Shown: positions 21,280-33,100 of the stretch, piece by piece
Position numbering within the stretch: position 1 is the stretch's first letter
Layout: each line of letters opens with the position of its first letter
From: Eustoma russellianum
Lineage: Eukaryota > Streptophyta > Magnoliopsida > Gentianales > Gentianaceae
Length of the DNA: 64,000 bases
Direction: 5' to 3'
Assembly: GCA_036186865.1 (NCBI GenBank)
Contig: AP025067.1
Location: forward strand, 22,513,869 to 22,577,868
Program-made: the position numbers and the translations under genes
The notes under the pieces: generated by a model
Databases searched by the model: none
What the model saw: the letters and a program-made list of their open reading frames with translations, nothing else
What the model was told of the DNA's origin: nothing

Positions 21280-22300
21280 AACTGACATTCTGTACAGCAC
21301 AGGAATGAGCAGAGCTCAACACAGGAAAGAGCTCAACACAGAGAAGAGCTTAGCACGTAGCAGAGTTCAGCACAGAGAAGAGCTCAGCACGCAGCAGAGT
21401 TCAACACAGAGAAGAGCTCAACACAGAAAAGAACTCAACACGCAAAACGGGGCATGTCCAGGACTCCGTCCTTAAAAAATTGCTCCGGCAAACTGTGCCC
21501 AACCGGAAATTGCAAACGTCTCCCAGGAAACAACGGCTAACAGTTCGAACGAGTGGCACTACTACGTAAGAACTCCATGAACCTGACAAATTTTCTGACT
21601 TTTCAGATTGATGAAATGCAGCAGTAGTATATGCAGAATGCAGCAGTAGTATATGCTGAATGCAGCGGTCGTATGCAGCAGGAGAAGGGAAGAAAAATTT
21701 CATTACACAGAGGCAATGCTCTGCCTCTGTTTTTATAGAAAAATGGGAGGAGGTTACACGCTCGCCAGTAAACCCACGATCTCCACCGGTAACCCACCAT
21801 CCACGTCGGTGCCTGTAATCCCCCAGTAAACCCCCACGATCGGAGGTAACCTACGGACTGGTTCAGTTTAATCTGGACCGTTAGACCATAGGATTAAATC
21901 ATAACCGTAGGATCAAGTAAATTAATTTCTGAAAAAATTAAAAGAAAATTTGTCCAATAGATAAGAACCAGGTGGGCGAGCCACGAGCCATGAGCCCGAG
22001 CACAAGCTGACGGTCGGCTAGACAGGCAGGCCGCGGCAGCGCACGCGCGTGCGTGTGTGGCAGCCATTTTATTCTTCCCTCCGGTCAAAAATTCTCTTGC
22101 CATTAAGTCACATCTAAAGTGCCTCTCCTAACACTATATTTGGTGGCATTTTCCCTTCAATTGGCCAATGTGGTATATTTGCAAAAAGGTGATGTGTCTT
22201 CTTCTCATAAAGCCACATCACCGATTTTCTAATTTGCAACCAATTTTTACTCCTACTTTGAGCATTAATTTATCATTCACCCATTTCAATTTCTCCAACA
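21280..22300 (-). repeat. Family D LTR, minus orientation
   Basis: The right end is clear: ...CTCCAACA followed by ATCCCCCACA, a polypurine tract on minus (GTGGGGGAT), so this is a 3' LTR. A TATA box (CTATAAAAA) lies at 21730-21738. Reverse-complemented, the 21440-21600 stretch matches 25800-25930 of the plus-strand family D LTR (CCGGTTGGGCACA and GGACGGAGTC are shared). The left end is uncertain. Confidence 0.7.
21296..21447 (-). repeat. Short tandem repeats around GAGCTC
   Basis: About eight variants of an 18-20 bp unit (AGAGCTCAACACAGA-like; on minus GTGCTGAGCTCTTCTCT). The plus-strand LTR has the same kind of array at about 25970-26140 (GCTGAGCTCTGCT). Confidence 0.85.
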
Positions 22301-22790
22301 ATCCCCCACATGAATGGGACTTGATGCAAGTGTTTATGCAAACTCTACCGAGAAGTCAGATAAGAAAATGTTGCATCAGAATAGGTAACTTATTGCTTTG
22401 AACCTTTCTTAGTGATATACTATTGGATCCACTCGGCTAATTAGTGAACTTAATGTCTTAAACTAACCGGCCTTTAGTGTGAACCTAGACAATAGTACTC
22501 ACACAACATTTCCTTTAACATTTTTTTTGGTTCTCATGATTGTGTTCGTTTTTGTCATAAACTGCCTGGTTTCAGAAAGTGTGTCAGAGAATTTTGGCCT
22601 TACAAAATTCTCATAGAAGCGGCCACACTTCACACTTACAAGGTGTTTCCTATCAACAGTATTCTGCCACACCGCACTTGACATATCAAGATATAGGAAC
22701 CATTAAAAGCCTCAGCTTACCCTCATTCCTCTGCAGACAGCAGTTTTGTGTAACTGAATGGGTTGGTGCTCACTGAACTCTATAACTTAG
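22301..22790. other. Non-coding stretch between opposed family D parts
   Basis: Begins with the polypurine complement of the minus-strand LTR. The rest should be the 3' end of that minus element's internal region and then the leader of the plus-strand gag, but I see no RNase H homology and no primer site, and the switch point is not visible. Confidence 0.5.
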
Positions 22791-22797
22791 TTGTCCC

Positions 22798-23670
22798 AAT
22801 GGTACCAAATGATGGGGTGCCAAAACATGCTCCTCTTGCACAGGGTCCTGCAGTGGCCAAAGTGGAGAAACCTAAGAAGTTCAATGGGAGCTTCTTCAAG
22901 TGTTTGTAGCAGAAGATGCTGTTCTTCTTGACTGCCATGGGGTTGGCTTCGTTCCCAACTGAGGACCCACCTGTGGTGGATCCTGAGAAGGACCAAACCC
23001 AGAATATGCAAAACCAACTTTCTGTTGAAGCATGGAACTTCAACATTTATGTTTGTTTGAGCCATATTCTGAGATGTTTGGACAACTCCTTGTACGGTTT
23101 GTACTGCATGTACAAAACTGCAAAGTCTTTGTGGCAGGCTTTGGAAAAGAAATATCGTACAGAAGATGTCGGCAATAAAAAATTTATTTTCGGCAAATTT
23201 TTGGATTTCAAAATGCTGATTCTCGCACTGCTTTTTCTCAAGTTGAGGAACTTTAGACGTTGGTAGCCAAGATGGAAGAGGAGGGCATGTTGCTCAGTGA
23301 ATCTTTCGTTGTAGCTGCAGTGATTGAGAAGCTACCTCTTTCGTGGAGGGAATTTATAAGCTATCTCAAGCACAAGAGAAAGGAGATAACATTGGAAGAT
23401 CTGATTGTCCGACTCCATATAGAGGAAGACAATCACAGATCTGAGAGAAAGCCACAATCATGCTTTGGTCAGGCCAAGGCCCATGCTGCAAAGGCCAAGA
23501 AAAAGAAGGGCCAACTCGGGATGAACAAGAAAGGCAAACAGATCGCCAAGAAGTTCACCAGAAAATGCTACAACTGTGGTATTCAGGGGCATGCCAGCAA
23601 TGAGTGCAAAAAGCCAAGAAGAAGCAGACCAAGGCAAAGGCGAACATCATTGATGCCATGGATGATCTAA
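22798..23670 (+). pseudogene. gag: Gag of family D copia element
   Basis: Begins MVPNDGVPKHAPLAQGPAV. Conserved gag sequence KPKKFNGSFFK, KMLFFLTAMGLASFPTEDPP, KTAKSLWQALEKKYRTEDVG, KFIFGKFLDFKM and [21 protein letters not shown] is followed by the zinc knuckle [14 protein letters not shown] (23566-23607). A stop after SFFKCL and a frameshift near 23255 break it. This is a shorter copia gag type, without the long coiled-coil extension of the Sirevirus-like families here. Confidence 0.87.
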
Positions 23671-24970
23671 ACCTCTGGGCGGTGGACTCAGAGTGCAATG
23701 CTATGGGGAACATGCGCGAATGATGGCTCAATACTAGCATCACTAGACTTGCCTGCTCCAGCAGAGAGATGTTCATGGAGTACCAGTCTGGGAACCACGA
23801 ACAACTTTACATGGAGAACTCGGCCTCATCGAAGATCGGAGGCGAGGGCAAAATTTCTCTGATGCTCACCTCAAGGAAGCATGTGACTCTGTAGAATGTG
23901 CTGCACGTCCCAGACATTCGAAAGATTTTCGTATCTGGATCTCTTCTAGTCATGCATAGTTTTAGACTAGTGTTAGAATCCAATAAAGTTATTCTTTCGA
24001 AAAATGGCATGTACGTGAGGAAGGGGTACTTGTCGAATAGGATGTTTAAACTAAAACGTCATCACTATTGTACCCAAAAGATTACATGGTTGAGTCTTCT
24101 TGTTTATGTCATTTTCGATTGGGATATGTTAATTATAACTCAATACAACGTATGGTTAATCTTGGCTTGTTGCCCAAATTAAATTTTGATAATACAAAAT
24201 ACCAAATATGTGTTGAAGCGAAGTTTACAAAGGCACTATTTCCTTCAATAGAAAGGAATACAGAACCTTTGGATTTAATTCACACTAATGTGTGTGATTT
24301 AAAATTTGTGCAAACGAGAGGTGTTAAAAAGTATTTCATAACTTATATCGATGATTGCACATGATATTGTTATGTCTATTTGGTAAGTAGCAAAGACGAG
24401 GCCCTTGATTCTTTCAAGGACTATAAAAATGAAGTTGAGAATCAACTTAGCAAACGAATTAAAGCAATTCTAGTGATAGAGGTGGCAAATATGATACTCG
24501 TTTAATGAGTTCTGTTAGAACATGTCATTGTTCATCAAACGACCGCACTATATTCACCTCAATCGAATGGTATTGCTGAACGCAAAAACCATACTCTAAA
24601 AGAGATGATGAATGCTATGTTGATAAGTTTGGGTTTACCTCAGAACTTGTGGGGGGAAGCCATTCTCGCAGCCAACGTCATTTTAAATAGAATTCCATCT
24701 AAAAAGATAGATAAAATCCCATATGAACTTTGGAAAGGCCATAAGCCTAGTTACAAATACTTGAAAGTGTGGTGGTGTCTGGCGAAGGTTGCAGTTCCCA
24801 AACCAAGACAAGTACGAATTGGGCCTAAAACAATTGATTGCATATTCATAGGATATGCAACAACAGTAGTGCATATCGATTCTTGGTGCACAAATCGGAC
24901 ATTCTTGGCATACATGAGAATGTTGTCATGGAATCAAGAAATGCAGCGTTCTTTGAAGATGTCTTTCTAA
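23671..24970 (+). pseudogene. pol (PR-INT): Protease-integrase region of family D
   Basis: The protease is heavily decayed (WAVDSECNAMGN in place of a DSG motif), followed by [17 protein letters not shown]. Integrase signs are [36 protein letters not shown], then SPQSNGIAERKNHTLKEMM (catalytic Glu present) and LWGEAILAANVILNRIPSKKIDKIPYELWKGHKPSYKYLKV split over one frame at 24605-24970. Several stops occur around 24360-24530. Non-functional. Confidence 0.85.
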
Positions 24971-25194
24971 GGAAAGACAAAAACAACGAAGAAACAAGAC
25001 TAGTAAGCAAGTGCGTGAGACGACCCCTCAAGAAATAAAGGAACCACGTCAAAGAAAACGAGCCACAATATCAACGTCCTTTGGACCAGATTTTCTTACA
25101 TACTTGGTAGAAAACATCCAAGAACCTTTTCTAAGGCTATGCCATTACCAGAAGCTTCCTTCTGAAAAGAGGCAATAAAAAATAAAATAGAATC

Positions 25195-25455
25195 TATTCT
25201 TTAAAATCACATTTGGGAGCTGGTTGATCTTCCACCATGAAGTAAACCACTCGGATGCAAGTGGATATTTAAGAAAAAGCTAAAAGAGGATGGGTCTATT
25301 GACATGTACAAGGCCCCGGTTGGTAGCTAAAGGCTATCGACAAAAGGAAGGCTTTGACTTTTTTGATACCTACTCACCGGCAACTAGGATCACTTCAATA
25401 AGGATGCAGTTGCTATCGTCGCAGTCTACGACTTACAAATCCATCAGATGGATAA
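25195..25455 (+). pseudogene. pol (RT): Start of family D reverse transcriptase, truncated
   Basis: Reads in pieces: CKWIFKKKLKEDGSIDMYKA, RLVAKGYRQKEGFDFFDTYS, PATRITSIR and, in another frame, VYDLQIHQMD, the copia RT N-terminus. It stops at QMD near 25455 and is followed at once by LTR U3-like repeats. The rest of RT and RNase H are absent, so a deletion joins RT to an LTR. Confidence 0.8.
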
Positions 25456-26477
25456 AATAATTTGAAAGTCGGTTAGTTAACCGTAATTCAAATTTGAGAA
25501 TCGGTTACTTAACCGTAATTCAAATTTGAAAAATCAGTTACTTAACCGTAATTCAAGTTTGAAAAGCAATTGTCTGTTATCTGATCTAACAGCATCAATC
25601 TAATCTGACAGCTGTTGTTAAACTGTCAATTAACCACCCTAATAAAATTTTTCCCTATAAATAGTGGCTTAGCTGACCTCTCTGGTCACTCATTCAAAAT
25701 CCGATTTTCTCATCCTCTCCTCGACTGCATACACGTGCTTTTCTCCTCTCTTCTCCTTCTGCATTTTGCATCAAGTCCGAGAAGTTCAGGACATCTTACA
25801 GATTCATAGAGTTCATACGCTGCAGTACCACTCGTCTGAACGGACTTCTGTTGTATCCTGAGAGACGATTGCTCCATCCGGTTGGGCACAATATACCGAA
25901 GAAATACATCTTCAGGACGGAGTCATGAACTCACATCGGATCTCTGCTCAAGTGAGCTATTAAGGTTATTGCCGAGCTGAGCTCTGCTTTGTACTGAGCC
26001 CAGCTGATCATGGGATATCCGGCACTGTTGTTGTACAGTGTTGTTTGCTGAGCTCTGCTTTGTGCTTAGCTCTGCTGTTTGGCTGAGGACATTCGTTGTT
26101 CTACAGCATTGTCGTGCTGAGCTCTGCTCGGCTGAAGCGGATGAAAGCTAAATTTTCGTAGTTGTACTGAAGTGCTGAGGTCGGCAGATTGGTGATCAGC
26201 CCAGAAGGCAAATACAATTGCGCTGACTGGACTGGTCTGCTCTGTCTGATCAGTCTGACTTTAGTTCAGCTCGACTGGAAGGCTGATAGCGCAGAACCAC
26301 TGTTCTGAAGTGCTGTTCAGTTCTGGTCGGCAGGTCAGCTGACTGTTCAGGACGTAAACTCAATTACGCTATCAGAACTGTCTTGACTCTGTAGATTAGT
26401 GCAGCCTACCCTGAGTTCGGTAAGTCGGCCATTACTGTACAGAAGTCAATTTTGTCTAACTTGAATTATTCCCAACA
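25456..26477 (+). repeat. Family D LTR, plus orientation
   Basis: Ends ...TTGAATTATTCCCAACA at 26477. A TATA box CTATAAATAG lies at 25655-25664. U3 holds three 32-bp direct repeats (25466-25566) and U5 the GAGCTCTGCT array. There is no primer site after the end, so this is a 3' or solo LTR. The left end is truncated at the RT junction. Confidence 0.75.
25466..25566 (+). repeat. Three direct repeats in the family D U3
   Basis: Three copies of a ~32-bp unit containing CGGTTACTTAACCGTAATTC and AAATTTGA. GGTTANTTAACC is a near-palindrome. They lie about 90-190 bp upstream of the TATA box. Confidence 0.88.
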
Positions 26478-28160
26478 TGTACGATTTGCTCACCATGTGA
26501 CAAACTATTTGTCTATACAGTTGGGTGTTGATTTGCATGGTAAGTAAGAGAATACACGTTTTTGTTTCATTTATGTATATGTTGTATTCACTGTAATATT
26601 TCCTTAGTTCATTGAGATTGCATGATTGCCAGCAATCCAGTAGCTGAAATTGCATAGTTGCTAGTAACCCAGCGTTCCTTTACTACACTTGAATAAGTTG
26701 AAATCTGGGCAATCCAATAGCAGCATTTGAAAACACTAATAGCTGAACTTGATTGAACTGCATGCATACAGATAAGGTCTAATAAGTCGAATTGCGTGCA
26801 GAAGATATGCAGCGGGATGAAGAGTGAGGAAGCATGTCAAAGGATTTGTATAATGGTTTTTAAAACCCAATTACAAAAAGAAAAAGATTGGACCTACTGG
26901 ACTTTAAAGTTCAAAACGTACGCATGCAGTTTCAAGTGATATGGTCTTGCACGGCCTTGATTTTGGTCCATATGGATTTTATATTTTGTTATTCAGTATG
27001 TGGAGTGCTTCACATATTTTGGAACATTTTGGTATTTGTAAAAACATGTAAAATTCGATTTGGTAGGTAGGAATTGTTCGTAAGGATTTTTCCTGCTAGA
27101 AACAGCTATGATTTCGAATGCGTGACTAGTCATCTGTATTTAGAGCATATCTCAATCTACAGACATCAGATTAATGTGGTTCTAAATTCTGTGAAAAGAT
27201 AAGATCTGTATCTACAACTTTCAAACGGGGCTCGTCATTAGATTCGACTTTTAGAAGGTCAAGATTTTATATGCATAATCAGTCCAGAATTCAGAATCCT
27301 AGTTTGGATTAGGAATCTTTGGTTATCCTTTTTCTAGCTTACGTTTTTCCTGTATATACCTTAGTTAGGTGTCCCTTTTGCTAAAGACCTGAATAAAATT
27401 CATTTGTTTTCAGTCACAAGATAGAATTCCTTTGCAAGTTTTACTTGTGTTGATTTTTTGTCATAATTAGGATTCTTATAGAGGTCTTGAGCAAACCTTG
27501 TGATGAATCTAAGTTTTTCACCATTGAAAACACATACCAAAGGTGTGGAGTTGTCTTGGATCACAAACACGTTTTAAAGGAGAAGAGATTTGCTCTTTCC
27601 AAGGCAAGAAGTATACCTTCAAGCGTGATCTTTGATCGTTCTTAACAACCGAACACAATTTCTTGAGAGGATCGTTTAAAATAAAAAAAGATCGTGTCGT
27701 TGCGTTCAAGACTCGCATCACATATACTTTAGTTCACTGAGATTGCATAATTGAGCTTGGAAGGTAGCATTTCTTTAGTTTACACGAGACTCCAAGTGGG
27801 AAAAATTTGATACGTCTGTTTTGGTTTAGGTTGATAGAGTCATTGTCGGTGGCTTTTAAGTTAGTTTTGTGTCATATTGGAGATATGTGGTCTAGTTTGC
27901 GTCAAATAATGCTTTTGAGCCTCTTTTTTTTGTAATGTCTATTTTTAGCTGTCTTGCGCGTTTCAGGATTGGAGCAAAGCAGATCAGCTAACGGGAACGC
28001 GGGAGGCCACCTGAAGATAGCTTCGATTGACATGAAAAGCAGCCAAAACCTTTTTTTTTGTGGCGTCGTGTTTTCGAATCTTAGCATCAGAAACTGTACA
28101 TCTGACGTAGTCTACTACGAGAATTACAAAGCGTCGTTCAAACTTTTTACACGTCAGAAA
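26478..28160. other. Unclassified interval, probable old LTR fragment inside
   Basis: No coding homology. CCTTAGTTCATTGAGATTGC at 26602 recurs with two differences at about 27727, so about 1.1 kb may have been inserted or duplicated between. TGTATATACC and AATAAA-type signals at 27350-27395 suggest an old LTR core, but I find no ends. Confidence 0.4.
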
Positions 28161-28848
28161 TAACATAGAAATTTTCGTAGAAACGATAATTAAAAAAATT
28201 CAAATTCAATTTATAAATAATCCCAATACGAAAATAAATGAAACCTTTAGGGCTGGTGAAACCCAACACGTCAATCGATATTCTAAAAGTCTGATAAAAG
28301 TGAAATAATTATAATATCCATCAAGTCTCCAAAATATCTCGCAAAGCTCACTTGCCCCAGCTAGCGTAGTCTGACTCATCTTCTACAAAAAATATACTCG
28401 AACTCAGGCTCACCTGTGGAAGAGTTAGCAGTAGGGGTTAACGATTGGAAAATCACCCGTAGATTACTCGACTTTTCCCCAGAAAGGAACCATACTCACA
28501 ATAAATACACAAACACATGAGCCAAATAATACATACCTGATCCGATCACAAGGTAAGCCTACAAAAACCAACATAATATCTCACATATCCATATACTCCA
28601 AGTAACAGCCCAGAAGCATAAAGTAAATAACTGCATAAAGTAAGTCACTCCACATAATAATGCGCTACTTCATGATACTGCTCCTACTTCTACGTGTCAC
28701 ACGCAACAAATATCATGTCATGCGATATATCCATATCTCTACCGTGCAATGCATGATTCTGGAGGATTGTGGCTGTGGGATCCCCCCACCACCAACCACC
28801 TGAAACTGGGTGTCTGTAGCCCATGCGCTAAAATCCACCATACCTGAG
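28161..28848. other. Unclassified repeat-like interval, target of family B
   Basis: No open frame of note. It includes GGGATCCCCCCACCACCAAC and GGTGTCTGTAGCCCATGCGC near 28770-28830, which resemble LTR-type repeat sequence, but I cannot name a family. It ends where the family B LTR starts; CTGAG (28844-28848) is the candidate target duplication. Confidence 0.4.
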
Positions 28849-30767
28849 TGTTGAGAAAAAGGGGTTTGCGTGATTTACAAATGAATGATTTAAATGCGAC
28901 GTGCCTACAAAATGCATGAATGAATTACTGCTTGACACGTTTATGTGATAAACATGCTTTATATACTTATATATATTGTTTCTGTATTAACAAGCCCTGA
29001 ACCATTAAAGCTTATATCATATGGCAAACATTTGTTGTCTTTGTACTATTTTCAGGTGCCACAATTAATGAACTAAACTGATTCATTAAGTGGACTGTTT
29101 AAGTTAATGAACTAACTAGTTCATTAAATGAAGACATATTTGGAGAAAGTTTTATGGCAACAAATTTGAGAATGGAAAGTCTTCTCTTTATTCCATTTAC
29201 ACGCCTAATATATACACAATACATATATATCCATATTTTTTAAAAAAAGGCACTATATACTTATATTCTGACGTACCACTAACACATCACATAAATTATA
29301 AACATACATCGACGTCACACCACCATATACACCTTATATTTATGAGTATATTCAGGTCTTATATCATATGATATAAGTCATGGTGACGTCAAAATTATAA
29401 CGACATGTTACAAAGTCATAAACCGAAAAATTGACGTATCGGGTGACTACCGAAACTTCACTGACATGTCACGTGCTTGCCATATAAACACGGCCAGCCC
29501 ATATACTTCAAAAATGTCTAAAACTTTCGTGGCTCACATGTTACAAACAGCCACTAAATCATTTCATGTTGGCACACATAAATCACCCACAATGTAAGCT
29601 AGATTTGTGGAAATTTCAAATTCAATCTTTTCTTATACACATGTGACGTTTTCTTTGGCCATTAGAGCTGAATATACATTTCATTTTATGTATATTATGT
29701 GTGACATAATATATATTACATGTGTAAGTAGTTTGAAATCAATCGGAGAAAAATTGCGTAATTGACGAAAGTTGAAAATTCGGTTTTTTACGAACATACA
29801 CACATGGGACGTTTTTGGCTAGATGTAACATGTTTCTAGACACATTTTACACATTCAAGACATGTTAAAGTATTCTAGAAAATTCAAAACAGGGTTGATT
29901 ATTATTTACCATATATGTGTAAATATTGTGCATTATTTGACCAAGCTTGCCAAAATAAAATTCCAGCACATGTGTAGCCTCTCTTACACACCTACTACAT
30001 CCATGTTGAAGACAAGGTGGAGCTTATTTGACACTTCAATTGGTAGAGGATATGCCACACAAGATTAGGAACATTGAAGACGGCACCACACAAGGAAAGA
30101 ATTCAAAAGAGACACATAATGAAAATTTCAGCATATGTCTACTAAGGTTGGGTGATATTCCCCCTTGAATGGCCTTCAATTGTCTTCCAAAATTGAAGGG
30201 GATTAATGTGTGATTGTATGGTAATTAGTTGACTACATTTTGAGCACATCTTTTCAGTTTTTCTTTATACAATTTACAGCTCACTACAAGGGTACCAAGG
30301 TGGACCAATCAACAAGTGACAACTAAGTAACGTCAAGTCATCTTTCCAATCATATTGCTCCAAGCAAGAAAAATTGTGTTATCTCTTACACAAGGCAGTC
30401 ATCCAAGGATATTAAAGACAATTCCCAAAGAAGGAAGAAAGCCTTATGGGGCAGCCAAGGTGTGATAAAAGGAGAAGATAGTACAAGACAAAACCAAGGT
30501 ACAACTCACATTCTCTCAAGTGCAAGAAGCTATACTACTTTCTTCTTCTTCTTCTCTCAAGCCTATTGTTCATATATTCTACATATTGTATAGTCTTTGA
30601 ATATACCACCATACAAATTGTTGTAAAATATTGATCAAGATGTGATCAAACCTTCATCCATTCGGTGGTGGTGTACGTGATTCATTTGCTCGATTGTATT
30701 AATTGTAAAAGGGTGGAGTTAGTGTTTAACTCCAGTCACCCTTGTGTGGTGCTATACAGGTCCTACA
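28849..30767 (+). repeat. 5' LTR of family B element, plus strand
   Basis: 1,919 bp, TGTTGAGAAAAAGG...ACAGGTCCTACA, followed directly by a primer site. U3 has paired TTCATTAA/TTAATGAAC motifs (29065-29135) and the 20-bp palindrome CTTATATCATATGATATAAG (29358-29377). It is the short form of the B LTR, with only one degenerate TTTCAGCATATG motif near 30125. Confidence 0.93.
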
Positions 30768-30769
30768 AG

Positions 30770-30781
30770 TGGTATCAGAGC
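30770..30781 (+). promoter_or_regulatory. Primer-binding site of family B
   Basis: TGGTATCAGAGC, a perfect tRNA-iMet complement, two bases (AG) after the LTR. Confidence 0.95.
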
Positions 30782-30822
30782 TAGTCGCACTCACTACAAC
30801 AAGATCCAACGATCTTTGTGAG

Positions 30823-32690
30823 ATGGCATCCACTAGTTACAAAGCCGAGCCAGAAGGAATGTCAAGCGTAAGGCCTCCTCTTTTCGACGGTGAGTCTTTT
30901 ATACAATGGAAACTTAGAATGAAACTTTTCTTTATGGCTATTGATAAAGACTTGTGGTCCATTATAGAAGATGGTCCTTTTATTCCTTCTAAGTTATCCA
31001 CGGTTGATGGTGTCACACTAGAAGTCGTAAAACCGAAACAAGAATATACTAGTGATGACAAAAAGAGATTAAGTATGAATGCTAGACCCATGCAACTTCT
31101 TTTAAATGGTTTGTGTAAAAGTGAATCGAGTTATGTGTCAAATTGCTTAGTGCCCAAGAAATATAGAAAATTCTTGAAATGAAACATGAAGGCACTAGTC
31201 AAGTTAAAGAGTCTAAGATAAACATGCTAATGTCTACTCTTGAATCCTTCAAGTTATTACCAAATGAATCTGTTGTTGATATGGACCTAAGATTGACTAA
31301 CATTTACAATTCTCTTGAGTCTCTTGGAAAAGCTTTTTCTACACAGGAAAAGTTTCAAAAGGTGCTAAGAATTCTCCCATCCGAATGGGACCTCAAAGTC
31401 ATAGCAATTGAGGAAAGTAAAGAAACAAGATCAATAAAAATGGAGGAACTAATCGGATCCTTAAAGGTATACAAAAACAAACTTACAATAAGGGAATCAG
31501 AGTCAACATCAAAACAAGGTAAGACTATTGTTTTTAAATCAAATGAATATGTCTCTACCTCTTCCGATTACGTAGATGATAGTGATACTGAATTGGACAA
31601 CGAAGATGTAATATTATTGGAAAAAAGGTTTGAGAAAATTTATGAGAAAGACGTTAAAGAATGAACCTAAGGCTGTTCAAACTAAAAGAAATAAAAATAA
31701 AAATAACGAAAAAGACATAAAGTACTATGAATATGGAAAACATGGACACTTATCATATGACTGCCCGAACAAGACAAAAAAAAAACAAAAACCGTGACAA
31801 GGACTGGAATAAAAATCGACCCCTCTCAGAACCTAGACAAAGGAATTCAAGAAGAGCTCTCAAAGCCTCCACTTGGAGTGGCTCATCTGACTCAGAAACA
31901 GATGATACCTAAGAACAGACAGCACAAGTATGGTTTGCATCAAAAGAATCAAATGAGGTATCTTTGGATTCTGATTCTGATTCCGAACCCTCTTATAATG
32001 ATTTGTTTAGTCAATATCTTGAACTACATACATTCATAAAGACTCTTGCAAAAGAAAAGAAATGATTAATTGAAGACAAGAAGTTGTTAGAATCATCTAA
32101 CACAAACCTTGTTTATCAATTAAACGATTCAAAAGAAGAGTCATCTTGCACAATTAATGCATTGAAATCAGAGATCTCAAATTCAATCCTTAACATCCAA
32201 AAACAATGAAATGAAAGTCGAGATTTCAAATTTGAAATCAAGAAATGCGGATCTAGAAAGAATGGTAAAACAGTTCGATACAGGTATAAACATGCTAAAT
32301 CGCCTCATTTCATCACAAAAGCATGAAAGTGACAAAACCAGATTAGGATACGTTGAGGAAAGTGAAACATAAAATAAGTCAACTAAATTTATTTTATCCT
32401 CAACTAAGAAACCGGATGTGATCAAGACAAGTGTGCAACCTACAGAGACTTCTAGTACACCACACATTATATCTCATCGCACTCTTGCTTTTTCGTCATG
32501 TGCAAGGTATAATCATGTACCACATAGATATGAAAGAAAACCATTGATGCATATGCGACACTTGTATCATATTAATGCATCTGGATCACGCACCATGCAC
32601 ACTAACACAAGGGCATATCAAAAATGAAAATCTTATCATGAGCATAATGGCATTCTCGGCCATAGGCCACAAAAGGTGGTTCTGGTGCCC
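30823..32690 (+). pseudogene. gag: Gag of family B element, decayed
   Basis: ATG at 30823 gives MASTSYKAEPEGMSSVRPPLF. N-terminal domain FIQWKLRMKLFFMAIDKDLW runs to a frameshift near 31180, then LPNESVVDMDLRLTNIYNSL and ILPSEWDLKVIAIEES. The zinc knuckle near 31722-31765 reads YYEYGKHGHLSYDC: both of its first two cysteines are tyrosines. Coiled-coil and His-rich tail pieces continue to about 32680 (ILGHRPQK), where LINE sequence begins. It aligns along its length with the intact 548-residue gag at 52446-54067. Pol is absent here. Confidence 0.87.
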
Positions 32691-32699
32691 AGGTGTGTT

Positions 32700-33100
32700 T
32701 AAAGCTCATTATGATGAAGGCTTTTGATCAAGTGAGTTGAGAGTATTTAGAGTAGGTGAAGCGTCGACTGGGATTCACATATTTCTTCATTCAATTGGTG
32801 CTCAACTAGCTACAGCGTAGAGCTTGTCGGTGTTGGTGAATAGAGTATCTTGTGGTTTCTTTAGTCTGGAAAAGGGTGTTAAGCAGTGCGACCCTTTGTC
32901 TCCATTATTATTCATTTTGGTTTTGGAAGGCTTCAGCCGGGGGCTAAAGGTGCATGTTGAGGCGGGCCGGATACGCACATTTCAGTTGGGGAGGATGCCT
33001 CTTTCTGTCTCTCATTTGGCGTATACGGATGACTTATTGGTATTTTTGCATGGTGATGTACGCAATCTATTAGCCATTAAGGGTTTCTTGGCATAATATG
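32700..33100 (+). pseudogene. LINE a reverse transcriptase fragment
   Basis: KAFDQVS, then NRVSCGFFSLEKGVKQCDPLSPLLF, a non-LTR RT signature, and SHLAYTDDLLVFLHGD. The catalytic box reads YTDD (33022-33033) instead of YADD/FADD. The sequence after 33096 is frame-shifted. Confidence 0.87.

Noticed and set aside
21296..21447. Short repeats resembling a CRISPR array
   Set aside because: Units are adjacent and degenerate, with no unique spacers, and lie in a plant LTR.
28682..28848. Possible tRNA or small RNA in the CCACCACC-rich stretch
   Set aside because: No cloverleaf pairing or A/B box pattern that I can support by eye.
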